From Sulfurifustis variabilis (lineage in GTDB: Bacteria > Pseudomonadota > Gammaproteobacteria > Acidiferrobacterales > Sulfurifustaceae), in NCBI RefSeq assembly GCF_002355415.1, contig NZ_AP014936.1, positions 3,100,001 through 3,164,000 of the forward strand: a stretch of DNA of 64,000 nucleotides, in the 5' to 3' direction. The position numbers and the translations under genes are program-made. This document shows, piece by piece, positions 51,337 through 59,556 of this stretch. The number at the start of each line of letters is the position of its first letter. Position 1 is the stretch's first letter. The notes under the pieces are model-generated. The model was not told the origin of the DNA. It searched no databases and saw nothing but the letters and a program-made list of their open reading frames with translations.

Positions 51337-51385
51337 AGGGCGCCGACTATAGCGACGCCTAGCCCGTGTGATGACCGCCTGCTGC

Positions 51386-51410
51386 ACGGTATTTTTTTGA
51401 CAAATACCGT
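51386..51410. promoter_or_regulatory. Operator palindrome between XRE gene and csrA
   Basis: ACGGTATTT and AAATACCGT, 7 bp apart, form a perfect inverted repeat about 50 bp upstream of the XRE start. A TTGACA within the spacer could be a promoter -35 element, so binding would block it. Confidence 0.6.
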
Positions 51411-51514
51411 CCCACACACTACCTTTCAGCCTGGTACACGGAAAATCAGCCAATCTTTCATGTTGTCGGCATTACTCGGGCCGCGCATGACGGGAGCTAT
51501 ATCAAGGGGGGATC

Positions 51515-51706
51515 GTGCTAGTTCTGACGCGGCGCATCGGCGAGACCCTGAACATCGGCGACGATGTTCAAGTGACAATCATCGGAATCTGCGGCAGCCG
51601 AGTGCGCATCGGCATCGCGGCGCCCAGAGATGTTCCCGTTCACAGGGAAGAAATCCGCCGACGGATCGCACAGGAGCGGCAAGCCGTTGCTGCTCGCAAA
51701 GGATAA
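51515..51706 (+). CDS. csrA: CsrA-family RNA-binding regulator
   Basis: The 63 aa product starts at GTG 51515 with AAGGGGGG upstream: [20 protein letters not shown], then [20 protein letters not shown], the complete CsrA fold including the RNA-contact residues at both ends. ICE-borne CsrA paralogues are known, for example in Legionella. It could act on host or element mRNAs. Confidence 0.88.
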   Translation: MLVLTRRIGETLNIGDDVQVTIIGICGSRVRIGIAAPRDVPVHREEIRRRIAQERQAVAARKG

Positions 51707-51866
51707 ATGCTAGGACCGCCGAATTCTTCGGATCAGGTTCGAGGATCGTAGTCGCAAGGAACTACTCCCTGAGCGGCCTACTCACTGCAAACGGCGCTGC
51801 GCATGGTCGCGTTTGTGCCAAACGCGTTCGGTCGCTGAAGAACGCTTGTTCAGCAAGCCCCAAGCG
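51707..51866. other. Intergenic segment, probable junction of inserted DNA
   Basis: About 160 bp after csrA with no gene. The following UPF0016 remnant lacks its 5' part, so an old insertion or deletion junction probably lies here. I see no obvious target duplication or att repeat. Confidence 0.35.
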
Positions 51867-52097
51867 CTTGGACTGCGCGCGCTTTTAGCAACGGTCGCGC
51901 TCGCCGCGAAGTACGAGGCGCTCGCCGTGGTCGTGCTCGGCACGACGCTCGGGATGATGATCGCGAACGTTCCGGCGGTGCTTCTCGGCGAGGCCGCGGC
52001 GCAGCGTCTCCCCGTCAGGACCCTGCGGGCCGTCGCCGCCGCGCTGTTCGCCGCGCTCGGGCTCGCCGTTCTGACGGGGATGCGCCTCGGCCTTTGA
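51867..52097 (+). pseudogene. 3' remnant of a UPF0016/GDT1 family membrane protein
   Basis: The frame reads LLATVALAAKYEALAVVVLG, then TTLGMMIANVPAVLLGEAAA and a last membrane span, which is the C-terminal third of UPF0016 proteins (putative cation transporters). The preceding EIGDKTQ motif and the N-terminal repeat are absent; the sequence upstream is unrelated. An in-frame ATG at 51813 would give 94 aa, but the fragment is unlikely to function. Confidence 0.65.
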
Positions 52098-52706
52098 TCA
52101 GGGGTTGATGAAGAAGCTCGACTTCGCGACGTTCGAAGCAAGGCCGAAGGCCTTCAGGTCCTTCGCATCGCACACCCCGTTGCCGTCGGCGTCCGGGAGC
52201 ACGGCCGGCGCGTCGTTGAACACGCCGTCCCCGTCGCGGTCCGCGGCGACGGCGGCGTACACGGTGCTCTCGGTGTTCACGCCGAAGTTCGGCGCTCCGA
52301 TGATCCAGGTGTCCCACAGCTGGGCCGAGTGATCTTCGACGTCCGTCACGCCGGTCACGTTGAACAGGTTCGCGACGTTCTGACAACTGCCCGCGCCGAT
52401 GCCGGTCGTGCTCACGAGCACGACGAGGCCGGGAAGCCGATCGTCGACCCCCGGCGAAAAAGTACCCGGAAAGGGCGCGACGCTGTTGTGGCCGGCAGGA
52501 CCCGTGAGCTGGAAGCCGGTGAAGCCCGTCTGCGCGAGCGGGGTTCTGAACTCGACGGCCAGATCGACGAACCACCCGCGTCCACCTATGCCCGCATGGC
52601 TGCCGTTCTCCGGAGCGAACATCTTCACTTTCACGTCATCCGCCTGAACCGGCAGGCTGAGACAGCCGAGCACGGCCGCGATCCATAACCCACGTCTCGT
52701 TTTCAC
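52098..52706 (-). CDS. Secreted protein of unknown function
   Basis: The 202 aa product has a signal peptide (LWIAAVLGCLSLPVQA-DD). It has a spondin-like feel (APENGSHAGIGGRGWFVDLA) and two calcium-loop-like stretches (DRDGDGVFNDAP and DADGNGVCDAKDLKAF). I do not recognise the family with certainty. It is convergent with the UPF0016 remnant and precedes the metal-resistance region. Confidence 0.6.
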   Translation of the reverse strand: MKTRRGLWIAAVLGCLSLPVQADDVKVKMFAPENGSHAGIGGRGWFVDLAVEFRTPLAQTGFTGFQLTGPAGHNSVAPFPGTFSPGVDDRLPGLVVLVSTTGIGAGSCQNVANLFNVTGVTDVEDHSAQLWDTWIIGAPNFGVNTESTVYAAVAADRDGDGVFNDAPAVLPDADGNGVCDAKDLKAFGLASNVAKSSFFINP

Positions 52707-52887
52707 GCGTCTTCTCCTTCTCGATTATCAGTGTGGACTCGGGGGCGACTCCCGCGAGTCCTGTGCGATAAACACGCAAGCGACCGCGTTATTCCCGGAC
52801 ACCGCGGGGAATAAATGTCTGCCGCGGCGCGTTTATATGTGAATGGGCAATGCGCAGCGCCAAGGAAAAACACCCGGAGGAAGAAGA

Positions 52888-54255
52888 ATGAATTGGTCGA
52901 GACGGGAAGTCCTGAAGCTCGCGGCAATGGGGGCCGTGGCGGCCGCCGCTCCCCGGTTCGCGGCGGCGCAGCGGGAAGGATCGGTGTCCTCTGCCAGCCG
53001 TGATCGCGTGCTCCTCTGCAACGAGGATTCGAACACGCTTTCGGTCATCGATCCGGCGACGAACAGCGTCAGGGCGACGATCAACCTCACGAGCTTCGAT
53101 GAGGACCCGCGCCCTCCGTTTCGCTTCGTCACGGGCGGCGTGGTTCCCGCGCACGCCGCGATGATCAACAAGCCGCTCTACCACGGCGCGATCGCCATCC
53201 ACGGCGCGGCGCCGTCCCCCGATTCTCGGCTCATCGCCACGACGGGCCGGGGCACGAGCAACGTCTACCTGATCGACACCGAGACGCTGAAGGTGATCGG
53301 CAACGCGCCGAACCCGCAGGCCAAGGACGACACGAACCCGGAGCGACTGACGACCGGAATCCTCGTGGGGCGCGAACCTCACGAGCCCACCTTCACGCGC
53401 AACGGCAAGGAGCTCTGGGTGACGGTGCGCGGCGAGAACCGCATCGCGATACTGGACGTGGAGCGCGCGAAAAGACGGTCGGCGGGCACGGCCGGCGATG
53501 CGATACGTGGCTATCTCGAGACCGTGAGCGGGCCGGCGCAGGCGTGGTTCTCGGCCGACGGCAGGCTCGCCTTCGTCGTCTCCCAGAAAGAACCGCGGCT
53601 CGACGTCTTCGAGGTGCGCGCGGACGGCCAGGGCTTCAGCCGTCCGAAACGCGCCACGACCGTCGATATCAAGGCGCAGGACCCGTTCGCGTTCACGCCG
53701 TTCGAGAAGACCAGCCCGGACGGCAGGGAGATCTGGCTCTCACACAAGCTCGCCGACAGCGTCTCGGCATGGTCGATCGACCGCAACCCGAAGCTCCTCG
53801 ATCACGTGAAGCTCGGCGACAAGGCCCGCCCGAATCACATCGAGTTCGTCGAGAACACGAACGGCAAAGCGGTGTACGTGAGCCTCGCCCGCGTCGACGA
53901 CGGCGGCCCGGGCGGAATCGCCTCGAGCCGGATCGCCATCATCGACCGCGGCGTTGCTCCGGGCGGGCGCACGGTGGCGGGCAGCTTCTTCACGCATGGG
54001 CGCGAGGCCCACGGGCTGTGGACCAACCCGGAGGGCACGCGGCTCTACGTCGCGCACGAGCAGGACGAGCTCCCCGGCACGCCGAACGAGGGTCAGACGG
54101 TGTGCAGCGTGTTCGATGTGACCGATCCGTTGAAGCCCGGCTTCGTCGCGCAGATCCCGCTCGGCCACCTCGACCTGCCGTCCGGCAAGCTGCGCAACAA
54201 GAAAAGCATCAACCTCGTGTACGTGCGCCCCGGCGCACGCAGCCAGGCCGGCTGA
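52888..54255 (+). CDS. Tat-exported YVTN-type beta-propeller protein
   Basis: The 455 aa product starts at ATG 52888 behind GGAGGAAGA. The Tat signal SRREVLKLAAMGAVAAAAP is clear. Repeats such as NTLSVIDPATNSVRATINL, NVYLIDTETLKVIGNAP, NRIAILDVERAK form beta-propeller blades of the YVTN/lactonase type. It is likely periplasmic. It heads a set with the DUF305 protein in a copper-resistance region; its role there is inferred. Confidence 0.75.
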   Translation: MNWSRREVLKLAAMGAVAAAAPRFAAAQREGSVSSASRDRVLLCNEDSNTLSVIDPATNSVRATINLTSFDEDPRPPFRFVTGGVVPAHAAMINKPLYHGAIAIHGAAPSPDSRLIATTGRGTSNVYLIDTETLKVIGNAPNPQAKDDTNPERLTTGILVGREPHEPTFTRNGKELWVTVRGENRIAILDVERAKRRSAGTAGDAIRGYLETVSGPAQAWFSADGRLAFVVSQKEPRLDVFEVRADGQGFSRPKRATTVDIKAQDPFAFTPFEKTSPDGREIWLSHKLADSVSAWSIDRNPKLLDHVKLGDKARPNHIEFVENTNGKAVYVSLARVDDGGPGGIASSRIAIIDRGVAPGGRTVAGSFFTHGREAHGLWTNPEGTRLYVAHEQDELPGTPNEGQTVCSVFDVTDPLKPGFVAQIPLGHLDLPSGKLRNKKSINLVYVRPGARSQAG

Positions 54256-54266
54256 GCCGAGGAGGA

Positions 54267-54707
54267 ATGATGAAGCGTGCAGGGCGCGCGGCCGCGCTTT
54301 CGCTCGCCGCGCTGGGGCTCGTCGTCGGCGTCCTCGCATCGCCCGAGGACGACTTCGCACGCGCGATGCACGAGGGCATGACGAACATGACGGCCGAGAT
54401 GGAACGCGCGGGCATGAGCGGCGATCCCGACCGGGATTTTCTGGCCATGATGATCCCCCACCATGCCGGCGCGGTGGAAATGGCGCGGCTCGAGCTCGTG
54501 CATGGCCGCGATCCGCTCGTGCGCCGCCTGGCCGAGGAGATCATCGCGAGCCAGGCCGCCGAGATCCAGGCCATGCGCGCCCGGCTCGCCGTGCTCGAGA
54601 AGGGCCAGGATGCGGATCCGGGCGGCTTTCCCGCGATCCACGGCACGCGCGGCGCACCCCCCGCTCACAGTAACGGGCAAGCAGGGAGCGGCGCACTTGG
54701 CCCATAG
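54267..54707 (+). CDS. DUF305 family periplasmic protein (CopM-like)
   Basis: The 146 aa product has a signal peptide (ALSLAALGLVVGVLA). DFLAMMIPHHAGAVEMARLE is the DUF305 signature with metal-binding Met and His residues, followed by a helix ending QAAEIQAMRARLAVLE. DUF305 proteins bind copper in the periplasm. It begins 11 bp after the beta-propeller gene and is cotranscribed. Confidence 0.82.
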   Translation: MMKRAGRAAALSLAALGLVVGVLASPEDDFARAMHEGMTNMTAEMERAGMSGDPDRDFLAMMIPHHAGAVEMARLELVHGRDPLVRRLAEEIIASQAAEIQAMRARLAVLEKGQDADPGGFPAIHGTRGAPPAHSNGQAGSGALGP

Positions 54708-55281
54708 AAGTCGGTGGATCCCGCGCTCGAACTCGGGAGGAGAGGCCGAGTAGCGCCGTGCCGGCGCGATCACGTCGACGGAGCGGACGCGAAAGGGCCT
54801 AGCGTCACTTCTGCGCTGCCCCTGTCGCTGGCGCCGCGGACGCGCCGTGCAAGTACACGATATGCCCCACCGAGCCAGCCGGAGACGGCGAGCGCGGCGA
54901 CACAGACGACCGAGAGCCGTACCGGGCCGGTCTCATTCGGGTGCACATTTGTTTTGCGCCGCAGGGATTGCGCGCGTAGAACAGGACCGCGCTCTGTTGA
55001 TTGCCATGCCGATCAGGCCGAGGGTTTGGTCGCCTGGCTCTCCATCAATTGCTCTCGGGGTCGCGCCTCCGGCGCCCCCGATGAATGCCCACGGCATCCG
55101 TGGAATGCGACCTCGTTCCACCCCTGCATTTCCGCCGGTGAGAAAAATGAGATCGGCGATGAGCGAGAATTCGGCCCGACTTGAAGAATGCCGCCCATTT
55201 TCGCCAGTCCGTACGCTCCCCGATTTACGGGGAGCCGTCGTACTACTAGCCTCCCATGGCTCAACTGCAGGGTAAACCTCC
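54708..55281. other. Intergenic region with no supportable gene
   Basis: About 570 bp. Several ORFs exist on both strands but none has a ribosome site or family-like composition; they look like chance ORFs. GC and codon pattern suggest a decayed segment. Confidence 0.4.
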
Positions 55282-56769
55282 ATGGACGCACCTCTGCTGT
55301 TACGGGCAGCGCCCGCGTTTCTATCGGCTTTGATCCTGACCATGGGTTTGGCCGGCTGCTACACGATGCGCTTCTCCCACGGCGGCGGCCAGACGGAGTT
55401 CAGCCCACCGCGCAAGATTGACTCGAACGATATCGCCGTCCCGGCCGGCTACCGCATCGAGCCGGTCCTGACGAACCTCACGTTTCCCACGGCGGCGATC
55501 TTCGATGACCGCAATCGCCTCCACGTGATCGAGGCGGGCTATTCGTACGGCGAGGCCTTCGGCACGTCGCGGCTCCTGCGCGTCGAGCCCGACGGTCGCA
55601 CGACCGTCGTCGCGAGCGGCGACAATCCGCCGTGGACCGGCGGCAGCTTTCACGACGGTGCGTTTTACGTCTCCGAGGGCGGCACCCCGGGCCGGATCCT
55701 GCGCATCGCGCCGGACGGCCGAATGGCGGCGCTGGTCGATAACCTCCCGCCCCGGACCGATCACTTCACCAACCGTCCGGTCGTGGGACCGGACGGCATG
55801 ATCTACTTCGGCCAGGGCACGGCGACCAACTCGGGCGTGGTGGGCGAGGACAACCTGAAGATGGGCTGGCTCGAGCGCCTGCCGGACGCCCGCGACATTC
55901 CGTGCGAGGACGTCACGCTCGCCGGCAAGAACTACACGACCCGTCATCTCCTAAAGCCCGAGGCGGGCGAGGTACGAACGGGCGCGTATGTCCCCTATGG
56001 CACGGCCACCCGCGAGGGGCAGACGATCGAGGGCCAGGTGCCGTGCACCGGAGCGATCATGCGCGTCCCGCTCGAGGGCGGGAAGCCCGAGCTCGTCGCC
56101 TGGGGCCTGCGCCATCCCTACGGCCTCGTGTTCTCGCCCGAGGGCCGGCTCTATGTCACCGACAACGGCTACGACGACCGCGGCAGCCGCCCGGTCTGGG
56201 GAACGGGCGATTATCTCTGGGCGATCGAGCGCGGCACCTGGTACGGGTGGCCGGACTACGCCGGCGGCGAGCCGCTCAATCGCGAGCGCTTCAAGGTCCC
56301 GGGCAAGTCGCAGCCGGATTTTCTCCTCGCGCGGCACCCGCAGAAACCGCCCCGGCCGCTCGCCGAGTTCGGCGTGCATTCCTCGACGAACGGCCTCGAT
56401 TATTCGCGCAGCGAGGCATTCGGCCACGTCGGACAGCTCTTCGCCGCGCAGTTCGGCGACATGGCGCGCGACACCGGCAAGGTCCTGCATCCCGTCGGCT
56501 TTCGGGTCGTGCGCGTCGACCCGCGGACCGGCGTGATCGAGGAGTTCGCGGCGAACAAAGGGAAGTTCGTCGGGCCCGCCTCGTGGCTCAAGCGCGGCGG
56601 GCTCGAACGGCCCGTGGACGTGCGCTTCGACCGTGACGGAGAAGCGCTTTACATCGTCGACTTCGGCGTCATGACGATGGGGCCGAAGGGCGCGGCGCCG
56701 CGCGCCGGGACCGGCGTCGTCTGGCGCGTGATGCGCAGCGAGCGTCAGCCCGCGAGGAGGACACCATGA
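55282..56769 (+). CDS. PQQ-type sugar dehydrogenase-like lipoprotein (six-bladed propeller)
   Basis: The 495 aa product has a lipobox (LTMGLAGC). The rest resembles glucose/sorbosone dehydrogenases: DNAVPAGYRIEP-like start, LTFPTAAIFDDRNRLHVIEA, VAWGLRHPYGLVFSPEGRLY, DYLWAIERGTWYGWPDYAGG. A soluble electron acceptor is suggested by the cytochrome c that follows with a 4-bp overlap. The substrate is unknown. Confidence 0.78.
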   Translation: MDAPLLLRAAPAFLSALILTMGLAGCYTMRFSHGGGQTEFSPPRKIDSNDIAVPAGYRIEPVLTNLTFPTAAIFDDRNRLHVIEAGYSYGEAFGTSRLLRVEPDGRTTVVASGDNPPWTGGSFHDGAFYVSEGGTPGRILRIAPDGRMAALVDNLPPRTDHFTNRPVVGPDGMIYFGQGTATNSGVVGEDNLKMGWLERLPDARDIPCEDVTLAGKNYTTRHLLKPEAGEVRTGAYVPYGTATREGQTIEGQVPCTGAIMRVPLEGGKPELVAWGLRHPYGLVFSPEGRLYVTDNGYDDRGSRPVWGTGDYLWAIERGTWYGWPDYAGGEPLNRERFKVPGKSQPDFLLARHPQKPPRPLAEFGVHSSTNGLDYSRSEAFGHVGQLFAAQFGDMARDTGKVLHPVGFRVVRVDPRTGVIEEFAANKGKFVGPASWLKRGGLERPVDVRFDRDGEALYIVDFGVMTMGPKGAAPRAGTGVVWRVMRSERQPARRTP

Positions 56770-57131
56770 AGAAGCTCGTCCGGGTGCTGCTCCTCCTCGG
56801 CCTCGCGGCGGCCGCATGCGCTTCGCCGCGCCGCGGCGAGAATCTGGGCAATGCCCCGGTGCTCGATTCAGCCTCCGAACAGCGCGGACGCGCGGTGTTC
56901 ATGCGGCACTGCAACGCCTGCCACGTCGGCGGCGCGGGCGCGCTCGGCCCGGCCATCAACGACAAGCCGCTCCCGGTGTTCCTCGTGAAGTTCCAGGTGC
57001 GCCGGGGCCTCGGGGCCATGCCGCGCTTCTCGAAGAACGAGCTCGGCGACGCCGAGCTCGACGACCTCATGGCCTATCTCCTCGCGCTGCGGCGGGCGGG
57101 TGGGCGAGAGAGCCGGACGGCCGGGCGCTAG
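56766..57131 (+). CDS. c-type cytochrome lipoprotein
   Basis: The 121 aa product has a lipobox (LAAAACAS), one haem site CNACH (residues ~47-51) and an axial methionine candidate in LGAMPRFSKNEL. It overlaps the dehydrogenase-like gene by ATGA and is probably its electron acceptor. Confidence 0.82.
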   Translation: MKKLVRVLLLLGLAAAACASPRRGENLGNAPVLDSASEQRGRAVFMRHCNACHVGGAGALGPAINDKPLPVFLVKFQVRRGLGAMPRFSKNELGDAELDDLMAYLLALRRAGGRESRTAGR

Positions 57132-57294
57132 ACGCTCGTCGAGACGGACGCCTGGAGCTCGATGCCAGCTGCAAGGAGCGCACGAGAGGCCGAAGAAGGC
57201 GGGCGACGTTGAATGCCTGAGCAGGGGGACAGGCATCTATAAAAATAAGTCGCAATGCAGCGGCGGCGACCAGCCGGTGATACAGCAGTTGCAG

Positions 57295-57385
57295 CCCGCT
57301 GGCTGATGACTGTAACGCCAAGCCGCTCCTCGTCCTTGGTCCGCTCCATGAGGTGTCCTGCTCGCTGAACGCGTCAGAGCCTCGT
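57295..57385 (-). pseudogene. Decayed copy of the XRE gene 3' end
   Basis: On the minus strand the sequence around 57315-57350 (GAGCGGACCAAGGACGAGGA) matches the 51013 gene (GAGCAGACCAAGGACGAGGA) over more than 20 bases, and flanking bases (LDDEAL against LDSQAL) also align. The reading frame is broken. Confidence 0.45.
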
Positions 57386-57741
57386 CGTCGAGCAGGTAAC
57401 TCGAATCGGGGCGCCCGCCTGTCGCCGGCTCGCATCTTGCCCTCTCAGTCTTCGGGTCCGGAGCGCACGTACAACGGCATGAGATCTCTGCAACTTCGTA
57501 AACGAAGGCTAAATGAGCTCTACGTCGACTCACCTTTCCGCCATTCTGCGGCTACATTGCATTCGACTCCGCCGGCATTTCACGTCCTGATCCTCGCCTC
57601 GCCGACGGGGGGCGCCTTGTCCCACTTCGGAACTCGAAATGCCCTACGAGGCCCCTGGGCAGAGCCGCCATTGGAAGGAGCGAGAGAGGAGCATGGTTTC
57701 GCGCCGCGGCTTCAGGGGAACTTTTGACGGCCGCCTGGTTC

Positions 57742-57793
57742 TTGACAAAGATCAAACTTGCCAGCGCCGCGTACTGAGTACAATATTGTTGTC
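57742..57793 (+). promoter_or_regulatory. Probable promoter and operator of the cus operon
   Basis: TTGCCA (57758-57763) and TACAAT (57779-57784) are 15 bp apart, and the palindrome GTACTGAGTAC (57771-57781) overlaps the -10, a likely site for a metal-responsive regulator. No regulator gene is seen in the window. Confidence 0.4.
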
Positions 57794-58171
57794 ATGTCTT
57801 TCTACCCGAGGTCGCGTCGAAGATCGATTGCCCGGGGGCTTTTCGTTGCCTTCGTCGGGCTTTGGCTGTACGCGGCGGTCTCGCCCTGTTTGATGGCTGC
57901 CGCCGCCCATTGCCCAGCCTGCGGTTCGACTCAAAACGAGGCGGATCAGGACTGTGCGGGAGGTGCGCAAGCGAACTGCGAGCTTTCGAGCCCCTCGCGA
58001 GTCTCGTTCGACTGGCTGTCGAACACCCAAGTCCCGGCGCCGTTGCTGCTCGCCGTACTGCCTGCCGCGGCCGCCCTGCCGCCAACTGCTGCGCCTCGGC
58101 AGCACATCAAGAATGCCGCTCTTCGGGCACCCCCTCCCCTTGCTCTGAGACCCGCCGTCCTCCTGATCTAG
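57794..58171 (+). CDS. Cys-rich exported protein at the head of the cus operon
   Basis: The 125 aa product starts at ATG 57794 with a signal-like segment (LFVAFVGLWLYAAVSPCLMA) then HCPACGSTQ and spaced cysteines, and a C-terminal hydrophobic stretch (LLLAVLPAAAALP). Short proteins of this kind often lead metal-efflux operons. No family is named. Confidence 0.6.
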   Translation: MSFYPRSRRRSIARGLFVAFVGLWLYAAVSPCLMAAAAHCPACGSTQNEADQDCAGGAQANCELSSPSRVSFDWLSNTQVPAPLLLAVLPAAAALPPTAAPRQHIKNAALRAPPPLALRPAVLLI

Positions 58172-58218
58172 ACCTCTTCCTGCTCGTCGCGTCCCCCGGC
58201 CCGACTGAGGAGAGGTTT

Positions 58219-59556
58219 ATGCCCGTTTCGCGTTTGGCGTCCCTGACCGGGACCCTTCTTATAGCAGCATGGGCGGCCGCACCGGCCGCCGAACCGCCCG
58301 CTTCGCAGGTGAGCGAACTCTTGCTCGACGCCGCCGTCGAGCAGGCGCTCGCGGAGAATCCCGAGCTCGCGCAGATGCGCTCGCGCGCCCGCGCCGCCGC
58401 CGAGATGCCCTCCCAGGCCGGCGCCCTCCCCGATCCCCGGATCGGCCTCGACGTCATGGAGGACCGGGCCGTCGACATGCGCGAGTACCGCTACCGTATC
58501 GCCCAGGAGTTTCCCTTCCCCGGCAAGCGCGGCTTGAACCGCGAGGTCGCGGCGCACGACGCGCTCGCCATGGCGGACGAAGTGGAAGAGATGCGGCTCA
58601 CGCTCGTGCGCGACGTGAAAAGCGCCTGGTGGGGCCTCTACTATCTCGACCGGGCGCTCGAGACCGTGGCGCGCAACCAGGCGCTGCTGCGCCAGTTCGT
58701 GACGATCGCGCAGACCAAGTACACGGTCGGTACGGGCCTGCAGCAGGACGTGCTGCTCGCGCAGCTCGAGCTCTCGAAGCTCCTCGACATGGAGCTCATG
58801 CTCCAGGGCGAGCGCCGCGACCGCGAGGCGGAGCTCAACATGCTCCTGAACCGGCCGACCGACGAGAGCGTGCGCCTCCCGCTCTCGGTGAGCGAGGAGC
58901 TGCCGCCGGTGCCGGGCGAGGAGCGGCTGCTCGCGCGCGCGGAAACCGCGCGCCCGCTGCTCCAGGCCGCGCGCCGGCAGGTGGACGCGGCGCAGTCCCG
59001 CCTCGCCCTCGCGCGCCGGGACTATTACCCGGACTTCATGCTCGGGCTGCGCTACGACGACCGCGAGATGATCCGGGAACAGATCATGTTGGAGTTCTCC
59101 ATGACCGTGCCGCTGTACGCGGCGTCGAAGCAGAGCCGCATGGTCGAGCAACGCAGCCAGGAGCTCGGCGGGCGCACGGACGCGCTCCAGGCGAGTCGAC
59201 AACGCGCGCGGCGCGAGATTTCGCAGGCGCTCGCGAACCTCCGGCGCAGCCGCGGCCAGGCGCTGCTCCTCAAGACCGGCATCCTCCCGCAGGCGCGGCA
59301 GACCGTGCAGTCGATGCTCGCCGGCTACCAGGTCAACAAGGTGGATTTTTTGAATCTCGTGAACGCGCAGGTGTCGCTCTACGACTACGAGACGCGCTAC
59401 TGGAAGAACCTGAGCGAGACGAACCAGGCGCTCGCGGCGCTCGAGGCGGCCGTAGGACAGCCGATCGGCAACGACACCCTGGCGCTACCCGACCCGCGCG
59501 CGCGGGCGGAGGACGCCCGGGTCGAACCTGCACACGAAAGGGGAGAACGCCCGTGA
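58219..59556 (+). CDS. cusC: TolC-family outer-membrane factor of a copper/silver pump (CusC-like)
   Basis: The 445 aa product has a signal peptide (LLIAAWAAAPAA). Two TolC-type repeats of coiled helices are visible (AVEQALAENPELAQMRSRAR, QEFPFPGKRGLNREVAAHDA and again ARRQVDAAQSRLALARRDYY). It ends the pump at the outer membrane. ATG 58219 follows GGAGAGG; the stop overlaps cusB (GTGA). Confidence 0.85.
   Translation: MPVSRLASLTGTLLIAAWAAAPAAEPPASQVSELLLDAAVEQALAENPELAQMRSRARAAAEMPSQAGALPDPRIGLDVMEDRAVDMREYRYRIAQEFPFPGKRGLNREVAAHDALAMADEVEEMRLTLVRDVKSAWWGLYYLDRALETVARNQALLRQFVTIAQTKYTVGTGLQQDVLLAQLELSKLLDMELMLQGERRDREAELNMLLNRPTDESVRLPLSVSEELPPVPGEERLLARAETARPLLQAARRQVDAAQSRLALARRDYYPDFMLGLRYDDREMIREQIMLEFSMTVPLYAASKQSRMVEQRSQELGGRTDALQASRQRARREISQALANLRRSRGQALLLKTGILPQARQTVQSMLAGYQVNKVDFLNLVNAQVSLYDYETRYWKNLSETNQALAALEAAVGQPIGNDTLALPDPRARAEDARVEPAHERGERP

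Larger units (their letters stand above)
57132..57793. other. Intergenic region with XRE remnant and cus promoter region
   Basis: About 660 bp without a complete gene. It holds a remnant of the XRE gene (57295-57385, minus) and, near its end, the promoter region of the cus operon. Confidence 0.45.

Noticed and set aside
52807-52840. Fourth copy of the tra-type palindromic box
   Set aside because: GGGGAATAAATG and CGCGTTTATATG resemble the motif, but the pairing is poorer and the genes beside it are cargo, so chance similarity is likely.
54708-55281. Genes on either strand in the gap before the dehydrogenase-like gene
   Set aside because: No ribosome sites, no recognisable domain, and odd amino-acid composition in every frame.
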